From: Jaltomata sinuosa | Taxonomy: Eukaryota > Streptophyta > Magnoliopsida > Solanales > Solanaceae | NCBI GenBank assembly: GCA_003996215.1 | Contig: QJPP01003496.1 | Coordinates: 27,106 to 91,105, forward strand | Length of the DNA: 64,000 bases | Direction of reading: 5' to 3' | In this document: piece after piece, positions 22,010-34,164 of the stretch | How the letters are laid out: every line of letters starts with the position of its first letter | Numbering within the stretch: position 1 is the stretch's first letter | Translations under genes and position numbers: made by a program | The notes under the pieces: model-generated | Told to the model about the DNA's origin: nothing | Seen by the model: the letters and a program-made list of their open reading frames with translations, nothing else | The model's database searches: none

Positions 22010-23964
22010 TGTAACACCCAAAAATTCGAATCAGCTAACAAACCTTGAATCGAGAAAATCCCTCAGTTGTTGGACACCACGGGCAACCGCCACAGGCGTT
22101 GGAGCTCCAACGGACCGTGGGGCACGCTGTGGGAAGCGTCCAGTGACTCTTGTCCATAGTTCCTCCAAGCCCGACGGGCAGTCACGACAGGTGTCATGGA
22201 TGCAACGGACCATGGGAACCCACCGTTGGAATGCTCCAGTGTTTCTCCCCTCTGCCTTCCTCTCTCTGATGGGCATCACCACGGGCGTCGTGGCTGCGAA
22301 GGCCCATGGGACCACATTATCATAGCCTTCCAGCACCCCAAGATTTTAGACCTTCCCTCATATGCCTTAGCCGATGGGCCGTCGTGGGTATGACGCCCGT
22401 CGGGCAGCCCGTGAGGCGGCAATCTTCTTGCAGCTTTTTATTTTATGTCAGGGGTATTCCAGTCTTTTTCCCTATTTGTGAACCCCTAAGTGAGGTCATT
22501 TTGGCCATTTTTAGTAGGGTTTTATTCCCTAATACCCTAAACTCTTATCATTCTAAGTCATTCCATTCTATAAGAAAAGAGTTCCTCTTCTCCAAGTCTC
22601 AAGCTCAAAGTTCAAGCCTCATTTTCTTTTCAATTTCAATTGGGTTAGCTTTAATTAAGTTATGTGGGTATTCAACAATGGGTTCCCTTCACCCTTGTTC
22701 CAAAAACCCTGAATTCTTATTTTGATTTATGAACTTGTGAAATTAGGGTTTTGATTCAAATTGGGGGAAAACTTATGAAATTAACTTTTGAGCATCAATT
22801 TATGGTTTCTCATTACTAATCTATGATTTATTTGAAGTCCCTTAATCGATTTCAGAAGCCCATGCATTAAAGTTGATTTCTGTCATGATTCTATTGAATT
22901 GCATGTTTTCAAGCAGAAATTTGACATATTTAGATAACATGATCTTATGTATTCATGAAATTGCATTCATAATTCTTGAAGTCATGAATTTAGAAAGAAA
23001 AGTATATTTTGAATTATGGCTATGCTAAGTTTTAAGATTTATGAACTGAAAGTGTATAACCTTAGATATGTCTCTATGCTTTTTGAACAGATATGACATC
23101 AGATATGTCATTAGTGATGATCAGTTTTGGCATCATATATGCCACAAGTATGATATGATCTATATGTATTTTTTGGGAGTAGTATTTAGCACCGAGCGAT
23201 GAGGGTTCAGATAACCCAAGTCCAGAACTACGTGCCACTGTAGGTTTCCCTCTGTGGGTCATGACAGGATCCTATTCATATGGTTCTAACCTTGGCCGGT
23301 TAGGACAACCTTTTTCAGTATGGGTGCATGACACTGAACTCCATGTAGCTTACCATGGTTTATTTTGGTTATTAGAAACTCCCGTATGAGAGTTTTAAGA
23401 TTTATGCTCTTCTAGTTCATGTTTTCAGCTTTAACTATGATCTTGACTTATGATTTCCCTCATGATGCACGAACTCAGTTTTAACTATGTTCTAAGTATG
23501 TTTTATTACATTCATGCATGTTTCTCATATTCAGTACATCCTATAGTACTGACGGATATTTTGCACTGCATCCTATTACAATGCAGATTTAGGTTCTACT
23601 CCCGAGGCACGTGGCCAGTCATTGTCATCTTTCCAGACTATCGTGGTGAGTCCTCATCATTCGAGGACCGTAGTTATGAGTAGTGTTTTTATGTCTCTTT
23701 CCTATTGGATTTCTGAGATAGTTGGGGTTTTGTCCCATTAACTCCTATTTCAGATTTAGAGGCTTCAAACATAGCTAGTTTGCATTCTAGTTTGGTAGTT
23801 CATAGACTTTATCCCATTTCAGTTTGTGGATTTCTATCTTCATTATGTATGATTCCGCCTTGTTTTCTTAAATATATCTGAGTACGCTATGACCAAGGGT
23901 TAACTTGGGACACTTGTGGTCCCAGGCCCCGTGTTACGTCTATGGGGTAGCTCGGGGCATGACA
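22010..23964 (+). repeat. 3' LTR of the Tekay element
   Basis: TGTAACACCC at 22010 to GGGCATGACA at 23964, 1955 bp with both ends present. A CpG-rich word cassette covers 22070-22430, with CCACGGGCGTCGTGG at 22279-22293, GACGCCCGTCGGGC near 22393 and GGCCCATGGGACCA near 22303. I see no clear TATA box after it. The remainder is AT-rich. The flank beyond is LTR D, so there is no readable target-site duplication. Confidence 0.9.
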
Positions 23965-25296
23965 GTCTATCCGGGTCTAAATTAGTGATCGTAATCTCAA
24001 AACCCCAATAAAGGGTGCCCGAATGGTATCCGAATCTAAATTTGTAGTATAAGTATGTCTTGAACTACGGCTCAACCGAGTCTAGTATCAGTGTGAAAAC
24101 CAAGTGATAAAACCATCATAATACCCCTTTTACTCCAAGAATATCCATAAAATCAGTTTTAAATCCTTTTTATAACCATTTATACTGAAAACAGGCCACG
24201 CAATGTTTAGAAATATTAGTTATAGTAGGCCCGCAGCCAAAGTAGTAGTAAAATAATACAAAAAAACCTTTGCATCAATGATATGACTGCAAACAATGAA
24301 TTAGCGCAACGGCTCACAATAAACCTATCAGCCCTGCACAGGCTTAATCAGCTCTACATCACAGATATCCATCCTAAAATCATAACTCGGTGTCTAGGAC
24401 TCGCGAACATTCCCAAATATCCCACCATCTATGGTCTAAAGGCATATACAAAGGCCAGACAAGTCCACAAGGGTAATATTACAAAGCTAGATCAAATACT
24501 ACAAACAACGCAAGAAATAAAATGGATAGAAAAGACGGATAAGGTCTGGGGTGCCAACCTAGAATACCCAATCCATGGATGCTAATTAATTCAATTATAG
24601 CCTATATATGCAAAGTCTAATATAGGGGTGACCGTAACCTACCTGTAGTTCAAAGACTAGCTGCTGGAACAACGTCGTCCAAGCCAGAGCTGCTCCAAGA
24701 AGCCAAAAATTACAAACAAACTATCAAAACAATATACTACTCGTCAAGACAAAGCCAATGATATACATATTGCTAAAAGTTTAGCCAGGTTGAAATCCAG
24801 GTCAAAAGCAGGCTCGTGGACCTCGTAACCTAAAACTAGAAACAAAAATTACTACGAGGTTCCCAACCTCGCCAGGAACACATGCCCGAAAATTAAGCAG
24901 AAAAAAGTATGGAAAGGGCCTAAAACATCCTAGAAAAGATGAGGGAATCATGCAAAAGCTTGCAAAAATCTGAAATAAAATAGAGAATTACTTACCACGA
25001 AGTGAGGGAGAAAGTCTACGAGATGAACCACGCGAACCACGAACAAGCAGCCCTAACCAGCAGCTACAATCAAACAAGAACCCCCAAGCTAAGACAAAAA
25101 GCTTTAATTGAGGTTTTTAGCCATGGGAAAGAAGAAATTCAAGGAGAAGGCTTACCAATGAAGAGGGAAACGAATAAATCCTCAAATATATGAACTCCCA
25201 CTACTTGAATAATGATTTGGAACAAGTTTTAGGAGAGGGGAACTAATTTAGAGTGAAAGAGAGGAGAGAAAATGGTTAAAAATTTGAGGAAGAGGG

Positions 25297-25304
25297 TATT
25301 TATA
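25297..25304 (-). promoter_or_regulatory. TATA box of LTR D (TATAAATA)
   Basis: Minus strand GCAATATAAATACCC, immediately downstream of the word cassette, about 840 bases into the LTR. Transcription would run leftwards. Confidence 0.6.
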
Positions 25305-25316
25305 TTGCAAGTCATA

Positions 25317-25510
25317 GGCTAGCGCCATCGGCACTGGCATGGCGCTGTTGGCACTGAAGGAGGGATGGCAGACCAACAAAATCGCGCTTCCATAGCACAA
25401 TCACACTGAAGGGTTGAATAGTAGGCTAGCACCATTGGCACTGGCATGGCACCATTGGCGCTGAAGGAAGGCACAGGCTAGCGCCATTGGCGCTGCCCCA
25501 GTTCCGTTGG
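25317..25510 (-). repeat. word cassette GCGCCATTGGCGCT in LTR D
   Basis: The plus strand shows GCTAGCGCCATCGGCACTGGCATGGCGCTGTTGGCACTGAAG-type wording, recurring three to four times: GGCTAGCGCCATCGGCACT (25317), ATGGCGCTGTTGGCACTGAA, GCTAGCACCATTGGCACTGG (25423), GGCTAGCGCCATTGGCGCTG (25477). GCGCCATTGGCGC is a near-perfect palindrome. Confidence 0.75.
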
Positions 25511-26146
25511 TGCTAAACACTTTTCTGCTATAGAAAAACCAGCAAAAAGAAAAACATCCATGGGAGGTTCCGGACACAATCAAAACCCAATACACACAAA
25601 CCAAATATGCAACTAGCATTTCGGAGGAATATTGACCCAAGTCAACACTTGCTAAAACCAACCAAACACCCAAAATGAGCCTGGCTAACCCGAGACCTAA
25701 ACCAACCACCTTCCTAACCCAAACTCGATATTCTAGAGCTGATGGAATCGTTAGATTTTGAATCTGATGCTTCGATCATTGAAAGTTGATCAAAGTTAAA
25801 CTTCTAACTCCAATTTGCATAAAATCTAAAAAAGTGAGATTGAATCATACCAGAAGTTCCCAGGCCCCATCTAAAGGTCCAACTAGAACAAAATCCATCT
25901 TTCAAAGCTAAAGGAACTGTCGGAATTTGATTTCGAGCCCCATAGCTATGAATGTTGACTAAAGTCAATGATTTCCTAAGTTAAAGCTCTAAAACAGGGA
26001 AATGGTCATAACGACCTAACAAATAGCTCGGGCACCAAACTATCAATCCCAAAAAGCCATAAATGACTTCAAGCCTCTATAGGCGGCTCTAACAGCACAA
26101 AAAAGGCAAAAATATGTGAGTGATCAGAAGTTTCATTACATCATCC

Positions 26147-28154
26147 ACTATTAAAAAGGACTTTCATCCACGAAAGTCAAGAAAAGGGAACAAGAGAGAC
26201 TAAATCGATGATGGATACCAAGTCCGCACCACTCTCTCGGTCTCCTGGGTAGCCTCCCTAACTGGACGGCACCCAACGGAGCTAAACCAAAGAAAAGCTA
26301 CCAAACCTTAACTCCTTACTAGCCAAGCTAAACTCCAACCTTTAACTCAAAAACTCAAAGGTCTATCAACCGAATCAAACCTTAAAAAAATCAACTGGAA
26401 TGCATCAATAATATACTGAAACCAATAGAAACAAGGCAATCAACACACAAAACTTAGAGCCTCGATACGATAACCAGGTTCACCAAGAAAACCACCACAA
26501 AACCTCTAACTTATGAATCTATTGACCCACAAACCCCTTCTATCTAACTTGAATCTTTTGCACCATAACCATAAAGCTTCACACAAGTGAAACACTCGAG
26601 CCACCCTCGAAACATCAACTAACCCATCGAAGATCTATAGTTCCCATTATACTCATTCTTGAATGATGTAACCTTCAGACTCAAACTCTATCCAAGCCAA
26701 GCCATAATTTACTAGTCTCTGATACCTAAACTACCAGCCCATAGCATATCCTTGAAAATTGGAGTAACCTTCCCAACGGACTATCAATCAACGGCCAAAT
26801 ACCTTCGCTAAGATTAACCTCAATTTCAAAACCCTACTAACTTAAACATCAAAGATCAACTTTAATTTGCACACTAGGGTTGGGAATGACATGGATGATC
26901 ACCCTATGTCAAATGATAAATCTCCCAACTATCAAACAGAACCAACCTCGTTGAACTGCACCAAGTCCAAATCAGCTGAAAGTGAATGGACTAGGACAAC
27001 CTATCCAAGACGACTCAAGTAAAATCCCAATCTCTGCAAGGAGTGTGGCAATCCTACCATGAGGTCCTTAGACATCAACTAAGATCCAAACTCTAGAAAT
27101 ATTTTTGCTGCTCTAAATACTCGAACACCATCCGGATTTAAGATCACCTTACTAGCCTCACCTCATAAAGAAGTGCACCATGCTGTGAATATCAAGTCAA
27201 ACCATCCTATAGGCAAAGGAAAGGATATCTGAAGTCCATGGTTGGCACCTAACTATTGAAAACTTCATAATCTTTCAACTCACCCTCTAGCTTAAAAAAC
27301 CTACTCTGTTGTACCAATAAACAAACCACAAACTCCAAAAGCATTCAATATACCATAACTCCTAGACCACACTGGTAGAGCCTAACCAACATTGGAACCC
27401 TATACAATAGACAACCTCTCAGAGAATCAACCAAATCAAGCCTCTAACTCTCAGAACACCAAGGCGACCATCAATATCAAAGTACCATTAGAATCCAAAG
27501 TATCCCTACTAGCCTCAATCCATACATCTTGATCACATATAACATACAACCACTGATCCTTAAACTGACGCCGCTGAATCTGTCCAACCAAGGTAGAATG
27601 GGCCTATTGCTGGGATTGAGCAAGTCAAGCCTAACATGGTTAGCCAAGGACTGGATATCCAAGACCAACGACCACTCTAAAACTTTAATAGACAAGGTAA
27701 GTTGTCTGCACTTACTGCCTTCCGGCTAAAAAATGTTTCAATTGAAGAGAACCTTCCATGAACTATCTAAAGTAACCTGCTAGCCCATAATTCTAAAACC
27801 CAACTCCAATTGTCAATCATTGGCTCTGTGAAACCCCTGAGTAAACTCTGACACCATCGATGAACAACATATAAACTAGAGCTAACTAGGCTTTGAATAT
27901 ATAGTTTTCCCAATCCGTAGATGATGCTGAGACTTGGGTCCTCCAAAGAATATATCAAGGACATCACAGCTGATGCAACCAGCCCCCAAAGGTAATACTG
28001 GAAATAGCCACTATCTCGATCTCTACTAGAAGGAATCCTGCCCTTATATTTATCTAAGAAAAATGACATTGCACTCTGTAGTCGATCAACTCAAGATTTC
28101 AATACAAAACCCAAAGCATACTCTTATTTGTTACCTCAGTCAGCTACTAGTAAC
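26147..28154 (-). pseudogene. heavily decayed chromovirus pol remnant
   Basis: Long stretch with no intact frame, but scattered pol signatures on the minus strand. Near 26205-26263 the end of a chromodomain reads VREATQETERVVRTWYPSSI, preceded by SKELRFG. At 27477-27695 WSLVLDIQSLANHVRLDLL matches the linker between RNase H and integrase of Tekay-type pol. The polypurine region GGATGAAAGTCC precedes the LTR. Much of the middle cannot be read as protein, so this copy is far older than the Tekay element next door. Confidence 0.6.
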
Positions 28155-28315
28155 TGATGTGCTGGGATTTTACGGCACTTTCAATGCTTAAAACTAAGGA
28201 TTTTAGGAGTTCTTAAGTGTGTTTTGTTAGATATGATGCTCGTGTGCTATATATGCAGGGAAAAGTATTGAAAAAACAAAAGGACAGAAAAGTGATTATT
28301 TTTGGGATAAAAGTC

Positions 28316-28640
28316 ATGCCCCATGGGCGTGGGATCTACCATGACCCATGGGAAGAAATATAAGAATGAGGCAGTAAGAAATTAAAGGGAAAAATCCATC
28401 CCATTACTTATTGGGATGGGTGGCGGAGACACAATGGTACATCCCACATACCCATGGAAATGGACTAGAGAAGCTAGTTCTTCTGATGAATTGGCCGACG
28501 ATTGCCCACAATACCCGTGGCAACCACGATGGCTTGTCAGCCTAGCTTGTGGAAATAAGGTAGAGTACTTGAGGCACAGAGGATAGAATATCTAATGGGT
28601 ACCCATGATGCTCGTGGAACTTATGACGTCCCATGAGGAC
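28316..28640 (+). repeat. LTR word array CCCATGGG / CCCGTGG
   Basis: Words include CCCCATGGGCGTGGG (28319), GACCCATGGGAAG, ATACCCATGGAAATGG, ATACCCGTGGCAACCACGATGG, GTACCCATGATGCTCGTGG and CGTCCCATGAGG. The same words recur at 35686-35905 and 36505-36735 of this element. Confidence 0.7.
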
Positions 28641-28702
28641 TGCCCATCAAAATTATCGCATTCTAGCTCCCCTAGTTCTGTTAGGAATTGGTCTTTGTTG
28701 TC

Positions 28703-28710
28703 TATAAATA
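28703..28710 (+). promoter_or_regulatory. TATA box of the Athila LTR
   Basis: TATAAATA about 550 bases into the LTR and some 60 bases after the word array. Probable U3/R promoter. Confidence 0.65.
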
Positions 28711-29633
28711 CCATCCTTGGGGTTTTATTTCGTGAGTTATGCAATTTTTATGCAACTTTGATACATCACAACACATTGTTGAGAGAATTATTTCATACTT
28801 TTGAGAATTTGATTATTGTTCTTGATTATTAAAGTGTTCTTGAGAATTCAAGCTTCTGGTTTTCTTTACTTGTTTTTGTAAGTTATAATCATGATCTCTT
28901 CATCTAAATATGATTGTTCTCTTGCAACTATGAGTAGCTAAATCCACAACTTTGGTTATGGGAACCATTAAGGATTAACAAAGTAGGAAAGTACTTAGTA
29001 ATTCTAGGAAGGTATTCATGCATATATTGTTCTTCCCCTTGCTTTGATTGCTTTTTAACGGTTGCAAATATTAAAACTTGTTGTATTTGTACTTGCTGGA
29101 TGAAAAGGGTAACGAATGGGAAAAGGGATTACACAATAGAGATTTGAGGCTACCAGCCCTCACCTAATTAGGTTGAACTTGCCCAGTGAAAGCTAATATA
29201 GGATCACAGGCAAGGTTTATAAAAGCAAACACTCATAGACTTACCAAGTTGCATGATGACATTCTTCTATTTTGGCAACCATCTGCTTAGGAGAACCTAA
29301 TTTATCGATCATACATGCATAGCACTGGACTAGATTACTGGTATTACGCCTTAGTGCATTATAAGCTCATGGAGAACACTACCCTAGTCGCTTCTGTCAT
29401 TTATTACAATACATGTTATGTAGTTACTTGTTCTAATCTTAACTACAAACCTTACTTGTTACTTTAAAACCCCTCTTTGGGGAAATAAACGACTAAGAGT
29501 GCGAATAAACATAGTTGAACCTAGTCCTACCATATTCCCTATGGGATTGACCCCAACCTTTATTGGGTTCTATATTTGAACATCGACCACTTTATACTTA
29601 TTTCTAGAGGTGTAATTTAGGTGTATCAATTTT

Positions 29634-29651
29634 TGGCACTGTTGCAGAGGA
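29634..29651 (+). other. primer binding site, tRNA-Asp type
   Basis: TGGCACTGTTGCAGAGGA, five bases after the LTR end. It resembles the Athila primer site complementary to tRNA-Asp, with four differences. This supports the Athila assignment. Confidence 0.75.
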
Positions 29652-29756
29652 GTGTGATTTAGGATTAAGAGATATTGTGTTTATTTCACTATTATTTCTT
29701 ATTTCCTGATTATACTTTTTCTATTGTTTTTGTTTTGTTCCATAGGTTTCACACTT

Positions 29757-31650
29757 GTGCAGGCCCAGTATAAGGAGTCAAGGTAATCCCCTGATTCCAG
29801 TCGATCTCAAACTCCCACAAACTTTGAGAAACATGGTTAAGGAGGGAGTTTTCAAGACACCTGAAAAGGCTATAGCTTGGATGTTGGCCAAAGAATTGCA
29901 ATAGTAGTAGGCAGAAGAAGCTACCTATATTTTGCATGATGCTTAGGTTGCCAAAGACCTAGAAAATCAAAATATTGCAGATGAATATGCGAGGAAATAA
30001 AGGAAGGCAACTGCTCATCAAGTTGCACTAAATGCTCAAGCTGCGAGAGACAAGGTAGCTCGATACAATATACCTCAAGATTCGGTTGCACCAAGAGAAA
30101 ATAAAGGCTTTTAGATTCAACAACCTCATCACATCCCTCACTACAGTCTTGATGATGATGATGTCAATGATGTACGGACAACATGCCCCATAGTATTTCC
30201 CCCACTGCCTGATGGTACAAAGTTTTACATTATAAGCACTATGATCCAACTACTAAACCTAAAGGGATTATTCCCTCGTAAGCCCACTGATGATGCAAAC
30301 TTGCACTTGGTGAATTTTGTGGGGATATGCAAAGCTTACAACCTTCTAGGGGTAGATTAAAATGCTATCAGGTTGCAGCTCTTTCAATTTTCTTCGACTG
30401 GAGAAGCAACACTTTGTATTACTCAGCTTCCTAATGCTTCGATATTTACATAGAGGGAACTAAAGAGTCAGTTTCTAGAAAGGGTTTTTCCTCCATTAAA
30501 GATGTTGTAGCTCAAGCAAGAGATCTATAATTTCAATCAATTAAACACTGAAGCACTATATGAGACATGGGTTAGGTTCAACAAGAAGTTAAAACAAGTG
30601 CCAAATCATAGAATCCCTCCAGATCATTTGATGGAGATTGTTTATAGGGCGCTGAATGCAAACACAAAGGCAGTCGCTGATACAATCATAGGAGGAGCAG
30701 TCATGGAGAATACTTTTGCAGAAGCTTTTGAGATTCTTGACAGAGTCACTAAGATGAACAGGGCCTGGCATACAAAAGACTCTGAGAGTGCAACAGGAAC
30801 TTATGTTGTTGGGAAATTTTTAGAACAATAAGAGTTGTAGGAGTTTAGACCGGATGTTACTGGATTGAAGACAAGTGTAGATCTGATCGCAAAGAAAATC
30901 CTTTATAATGGAGCAGAAAGGGTGAATATTATGGGTTCACAAGGTGAGGTACCAAGATAGGATGGGCCTAAATCTGATGAAGAATCAAACTATCTGAATA
31001 ATCAAGTGGAGGGTTTCTGGGCCAATGGCCAATGAAATCAAGGTTGGACAAGAGATAGAGATAACAATACAGACATAGATGACAATTAAAATTTGTCTAG
31101 TTATAGTGACAGGAGCAGGGGTAGAGATAGAGATGGTGACTGGAATAAGAGGGATGGATACAAAAAGATAGAAGTGGCATGTATGTCCCTCTTAGTAACC
31201 ATAAAGTAGGACCTGAGTAGCCAACTGTTAAAGAGATATTAGCCAAGGTGTTGTAGAAGGTTGAGTCAACTAATGATAACTTTAAGAAGATGTGTGCTGA
31301 CATTTCAAGCATTAGTCAAAAGGTGTAGTCACATGTGGTTGCCATCAAGAAAATCAAGATGTAGTTGGGGCAAATATACATATCCCTAAACTAACATCAA
31401 AAAGGTACTCTTCCAAGCGATATAATTCAAAATCCTAAGAATGATCGACATTGCATGGCGGTGAATATTCAAAGTGGAAAGAAGATTGTTAACCCACTTG
31501 TGCCTATAGTTGTTGATAAGCCAACTGAACTTACGAATGATAGAGTTGAGGTAGTGATTCAATCTGAGGTAAAGGGTGGTGATGAGAGATGCCTTGAAAA
31601 AGAGCCAATTACCACCAAAAGAAAGGAAATAGGAGGTCCCTAAAGTTGTA
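29757..31650 (+). pseudogene. gag pseudogene of the sense Athila
   Basis: The frame stays open apart from point stops for more than 1.3 kb without an indel (29757 to about 31150), then shifts once. Visible blocks: KLPQTLRNMVKEGVFKTPEK, the gag core TKFYIISTMIQLLNLKGLFP, ANLHLVNFVGICKAYNLLGV, then FLERVFPPLKML and EIYNFNQLNTEALYETWVRF. PDHLMEIVYRALNANTKAVA and GGAVMENTFAEAFEILDRVT follow, then an Asn/Gln-rich tail (NQGW). Stops in this frame up to 30840: TAG at 29902, 29905, 29908, 29944, 30112, 30451, 30508, 30838, and TAA at 29998, 30358, 30829. Further TAG, TGA and TAA follow. No zinc knuckle is recognisable. The product would form the particle. Confidence 0.85.
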
Positions 31651-31656
31651 AAGCCT

Positions 31657-32229
31657 ATGCCATGCCCCCTTGCTCCTTTCCAACAGAGACTAACCAAGAA
31701 GGCCGAAGAAGGCAAGTACAAAAAATTCATCTCTATGTTGAAGCAGCTTTCGGTAAATATCCCCTTGGAGGAAGCACTTGAACAGATGCCTGGATATGCA
31801 AAGTTCATGAAGTACTTAGTTACGAAGAAGAAAACTATCAATTTTGAGCCTGCAGACAATTTGCACCATTGTAGTTCAATAGCTTCCCATTCTTTTCTGC
31901 AGAAAAGGAAAGATCCTGGAGCTTTTACTATTCTTTTCATGATTGGGGCATTCTATTTTTCCAAGGCGTTATGTGATTTGGGTGTAAGCATCAATTTGAT
32001 GCCTTTGGTAGTGTTCAAGCAGTTGGGCTTGGGAGACCCCACACCAATGACCATGGGGGTCTTGATGGTAGATCGCACTGTGAAAAGGCCAGTAGGTATC
32101 TTGTATGATGTGCTTGTGAAAGTGGAGTCCTTTATCTTTGCAGCGGACTTTGCAATTTTAGATTGTGAGGTAGATTTTGAGGTCCCATCATCTTGGGGAG
32201 ACCATTCCTTGAAACAAGACGTGCTTTAG
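31657..32229 (+). pseudogene. Athila gag-pol junction and aspartic protease
   Basis: A clean 190-codon stretch. The N-terminal part (PCPLAPFQQRLTKKAEEGKY, then FISMLKQLSVNIPLEEALEQ, MPGYAKFMKYLVTKKK) is the conserved segment before the protease in Athila. The protease active site reads LCDLGVSINLMPLVVFKQLG, with Asp-Leu-Gly as is usual for Athila. A C-terminal VLVKVESFIFAADFAILDCE block follows. It would mature the polyprotein. A frame change separates it from gag, and pol continues in broken frames (32230-32612) towards RT. Confidence 0.87.
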
Positions 32230-32612
32230 TTGACTTAGAGATAAGGCAGATGAAATTTAGGCTGGAAGATGAGCAAGTTACTTTCAACCTGTGCCAATCA
32301 ATAAAGCACCATGATGACATATAGGTAGTCTCAGTGATTGATGTTGTGGATGAAGAACAATTGTCTATTTTGATTGAGGAGCAACTTGGTCTAGAAGTAC
32401 TTGTAGTTGTGATCATGAATTTTGATGGGGATGACATCGATGAGTATGTTGACATTGTAAAGGTGCTTGCTGGTATGGGGTCTTAATTTTATGCTCCAAG
32501 GAAGCTTGATCTATACTTGAAGAACAGAGTAACTCCACCAGCCAGACCATCTATTGAATAGCCTCCAATCATGGAGCTGAAGGCACTTCAATCACACTTG
32601 TAATATGTTTTC

Positions 32613-34164
32613 TTGGGAGCCAACAACACCTTGCATGTAATTATTGTTGATGATTTAGGAGATGGGCAAGTTGAGGCTCTTGTCTCTGTATTGAAGAAGT
32701 TTAAAAGGGCCATTGGTTGGTGTATCACTGACATTATTGGTATCCCACCAAGCATATATATGCACAAAATTCAACTCAAACCAAATTCCATCCCAAGTAT
32801 TAAGAATCAGCGTAGATTGAATCATCATACGCAAGAGATGGTCAAGAAAGAGATTATCAAGTGGTTGGATGCAGGCATGGTTTATCCGATTGCAAATAGT
32901 GAGTGGGTGAGTCCAGTTCTGTATGTTCCAAACAAGGGTTGAATCACTGTGGTTCCTAATTCTATGAATGAACTTACAGCTATGGGACCAGTCACAGGCT
33001 GGCGTGTTTGCATGGATTACAAAAAACTGAACACATGGACTAAGAAGGATCATTTTTCAATGTCGTTCATGGATCAGATATTAGACCATCTTGCCGGTAG
33101 AGTATGGTATTTCTTTCTAGATGGTTACTCAGGATACAATCAGATTTTGACTGCTCCTGAGGATCAAGAGAAGACCATATTCACTTGTCCATATGGGATA
33201 TTCACGTTCAAGAGGATGTTGGTTGTGTAATGCACCAGCAACCTTTTCGAGATGTATGATGTCGATCTTCTCAGACATAGTGGAGGACACTATTAAGGTA
33301 TTCATGGACAATTTCTTTGTTGTAGGTGTTTCATTTGATGATTGTTTATCCCATCTGAGATATGTGCTGCAATGATGTGAAGAGTGCAACTTGGTGCTAA
33401 ACTGGGAGAAGTGCCACTTCATGGTCAAAGAAGGCATTGTGTTGGGTCTCCGAATTTCTAAAAAGGGTATCGAGGTTGACAAGACCAAGATTGAGGTGAT
33501 TACAAATTTGCCTCCTCTAATCTCAGTAAAAGGTATTCGAAGTTTCCTAGGGCATGATGGGTTCTATAACAGGTTCATAAAGAACTTCTCAAAGATTGCA
33601 CATCCCTAATGCAAACTATTAGAGAAGGATGTGAAGTTTGTGTTTGATGAGGCGTGTTTGAAGGCACTCAAGTGCCTAAAGTTACAGTTGATCTCAGCCC
33701 CCATTATTATTGCTCCTGATTGGTCTGAGCTATTTTAAGTGATGTGTGATGCGAGTGGAGTAGCACTAGGAGAAGTCCTAGGCCAGAGATGTGAGAATAT
33801 TCTTCACCCGATTTACTATAATAGTAATGCACTGAACCCCACCCAGAAGAACTATACTGTGACAAAATAGGAGCTGCTAGCTGTGGTGTTTGCATTTGAA
33901 AAGTTCAGATCTTATTTGCTTGGCACCAAGGTGATTTTCCACATACACCAAGCAGCTCTCAGGTATCTTATGGTGAAAAAGGATGCAAAGCCTATGTTGA
34001 TTCGTTGGGTACTACTATTACAAGAATTTGACTTTAAAGGCAAGGATCACAAAGGTACTGAAAATCAGGTGGTTGATCACTTGTCCAGACTCAAAGATGA
34101 GGTTATGTTGAAGATGAAAGATGAGCTTAAGATTGATGATGCATTCCCAGATGAACAACATTAG
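32613..34164 (+). pseudogene. RT and RNase H of the sense Athila
   Basis: RT: AIGWCITDIIGIPPSIYMHK, RRLNHHTQEMVKKEIIKWLD, then TGA (32940-32942), GWRVCMDYKKLNTWTKKDHF and YFFLDGYSGYNQI (motif A). There is a stop and frameshift near 33225, then CNAPATFSRCMMSIFSDIVE. The active-site box reads FMDNFFVVG: the second aspartate is asparagine. RNase H: VMCDASGVALGEVLG, ELLAVVFAFEKFRSYLLGTK, then FHIHQAALRYLM, where the catalytic aspartate position is histidine. It closes with WVLLLQEFDFKGKDHKG and ENQVVDHLSRL. Stops also at about 33374, 33607, 33737 and 33868. Confidence 0.9.

Larger units (their letters stand above)
15174..23964 (+). mobile_element. Ty3/gypsy chromovirus, Tekay/Del type
   Basis: A nearly full-length element: 5' LTR (left end lost), primer site, gag with zinc knuckle, protease, RT, RNase H, integrase with C-terminal chromodomain, polypurine tract and full 3' LTR. 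The domain order and chromodomain place it in the chromoviruses. The protein wording and the TGTAACACCC LTR start match Tekay/Del. The LTRs are close copies with many CG to TG/CA differences. Numerous stops make it inactive. Confidence 0.92.
23965..26146 (-). repeat. LTR of chromovirus D
   Basis: Minus strand start TGTAATG at 26146. The left end cannot be fixed; it abuts the Tekay LTR at 23965. Contains a palindromic word cassette at 25317-25510 followed, in element sense, by a TATA box. The 102-codon minus frame at 25401-25709 lies across the cassette and is not a gene. Confidence 0.78.
23965..28154 (-). mobile_element. chromovirus D: LTR plus decayed pol
   Basis: Antisense element whose LTR and upstream pol remnant align with 58905-62878 in the opposite orientation. 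Shared LTR passages include TGTAATG at the start, GAGGCTTGAAGTCATTTATGGC-type and TTGACTTTAGTCAACATTC-type text, and a CCTGTGCAGGGC stretch. It is bounded left by the Tekay LTR and right by the Athila LTR at 28155. Confidence 0.8.
28155..29628 (+). repeat. 5' LTR of the sense Athila element
   Basis: TGATGTGCTGGG at 28155 to GGTGTATCA at 29628, 1474 bp, close in length to LTR B (1496 bp). It carries a word array at 28316-28640 built on CCCATGGG and CCCGTGG, then a TATA box. The last 100 bases (ATTGGGTTCTATATTTGAAC, then GACCACTTTATACTTA) have the usual Athila U5 look. Confidence 0.85.

Noticed and set aside
22306..22725. 139-codon plus-strand open frame
   Set aside because: Inside the 3' LTR of the Tekay element; broken in the 5' LTR copy.
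31386..31940. 184-codon minus-strand open frame
   Set aside because: Antisense of the Athila gag-protease region, where the sense frame has clear homology.
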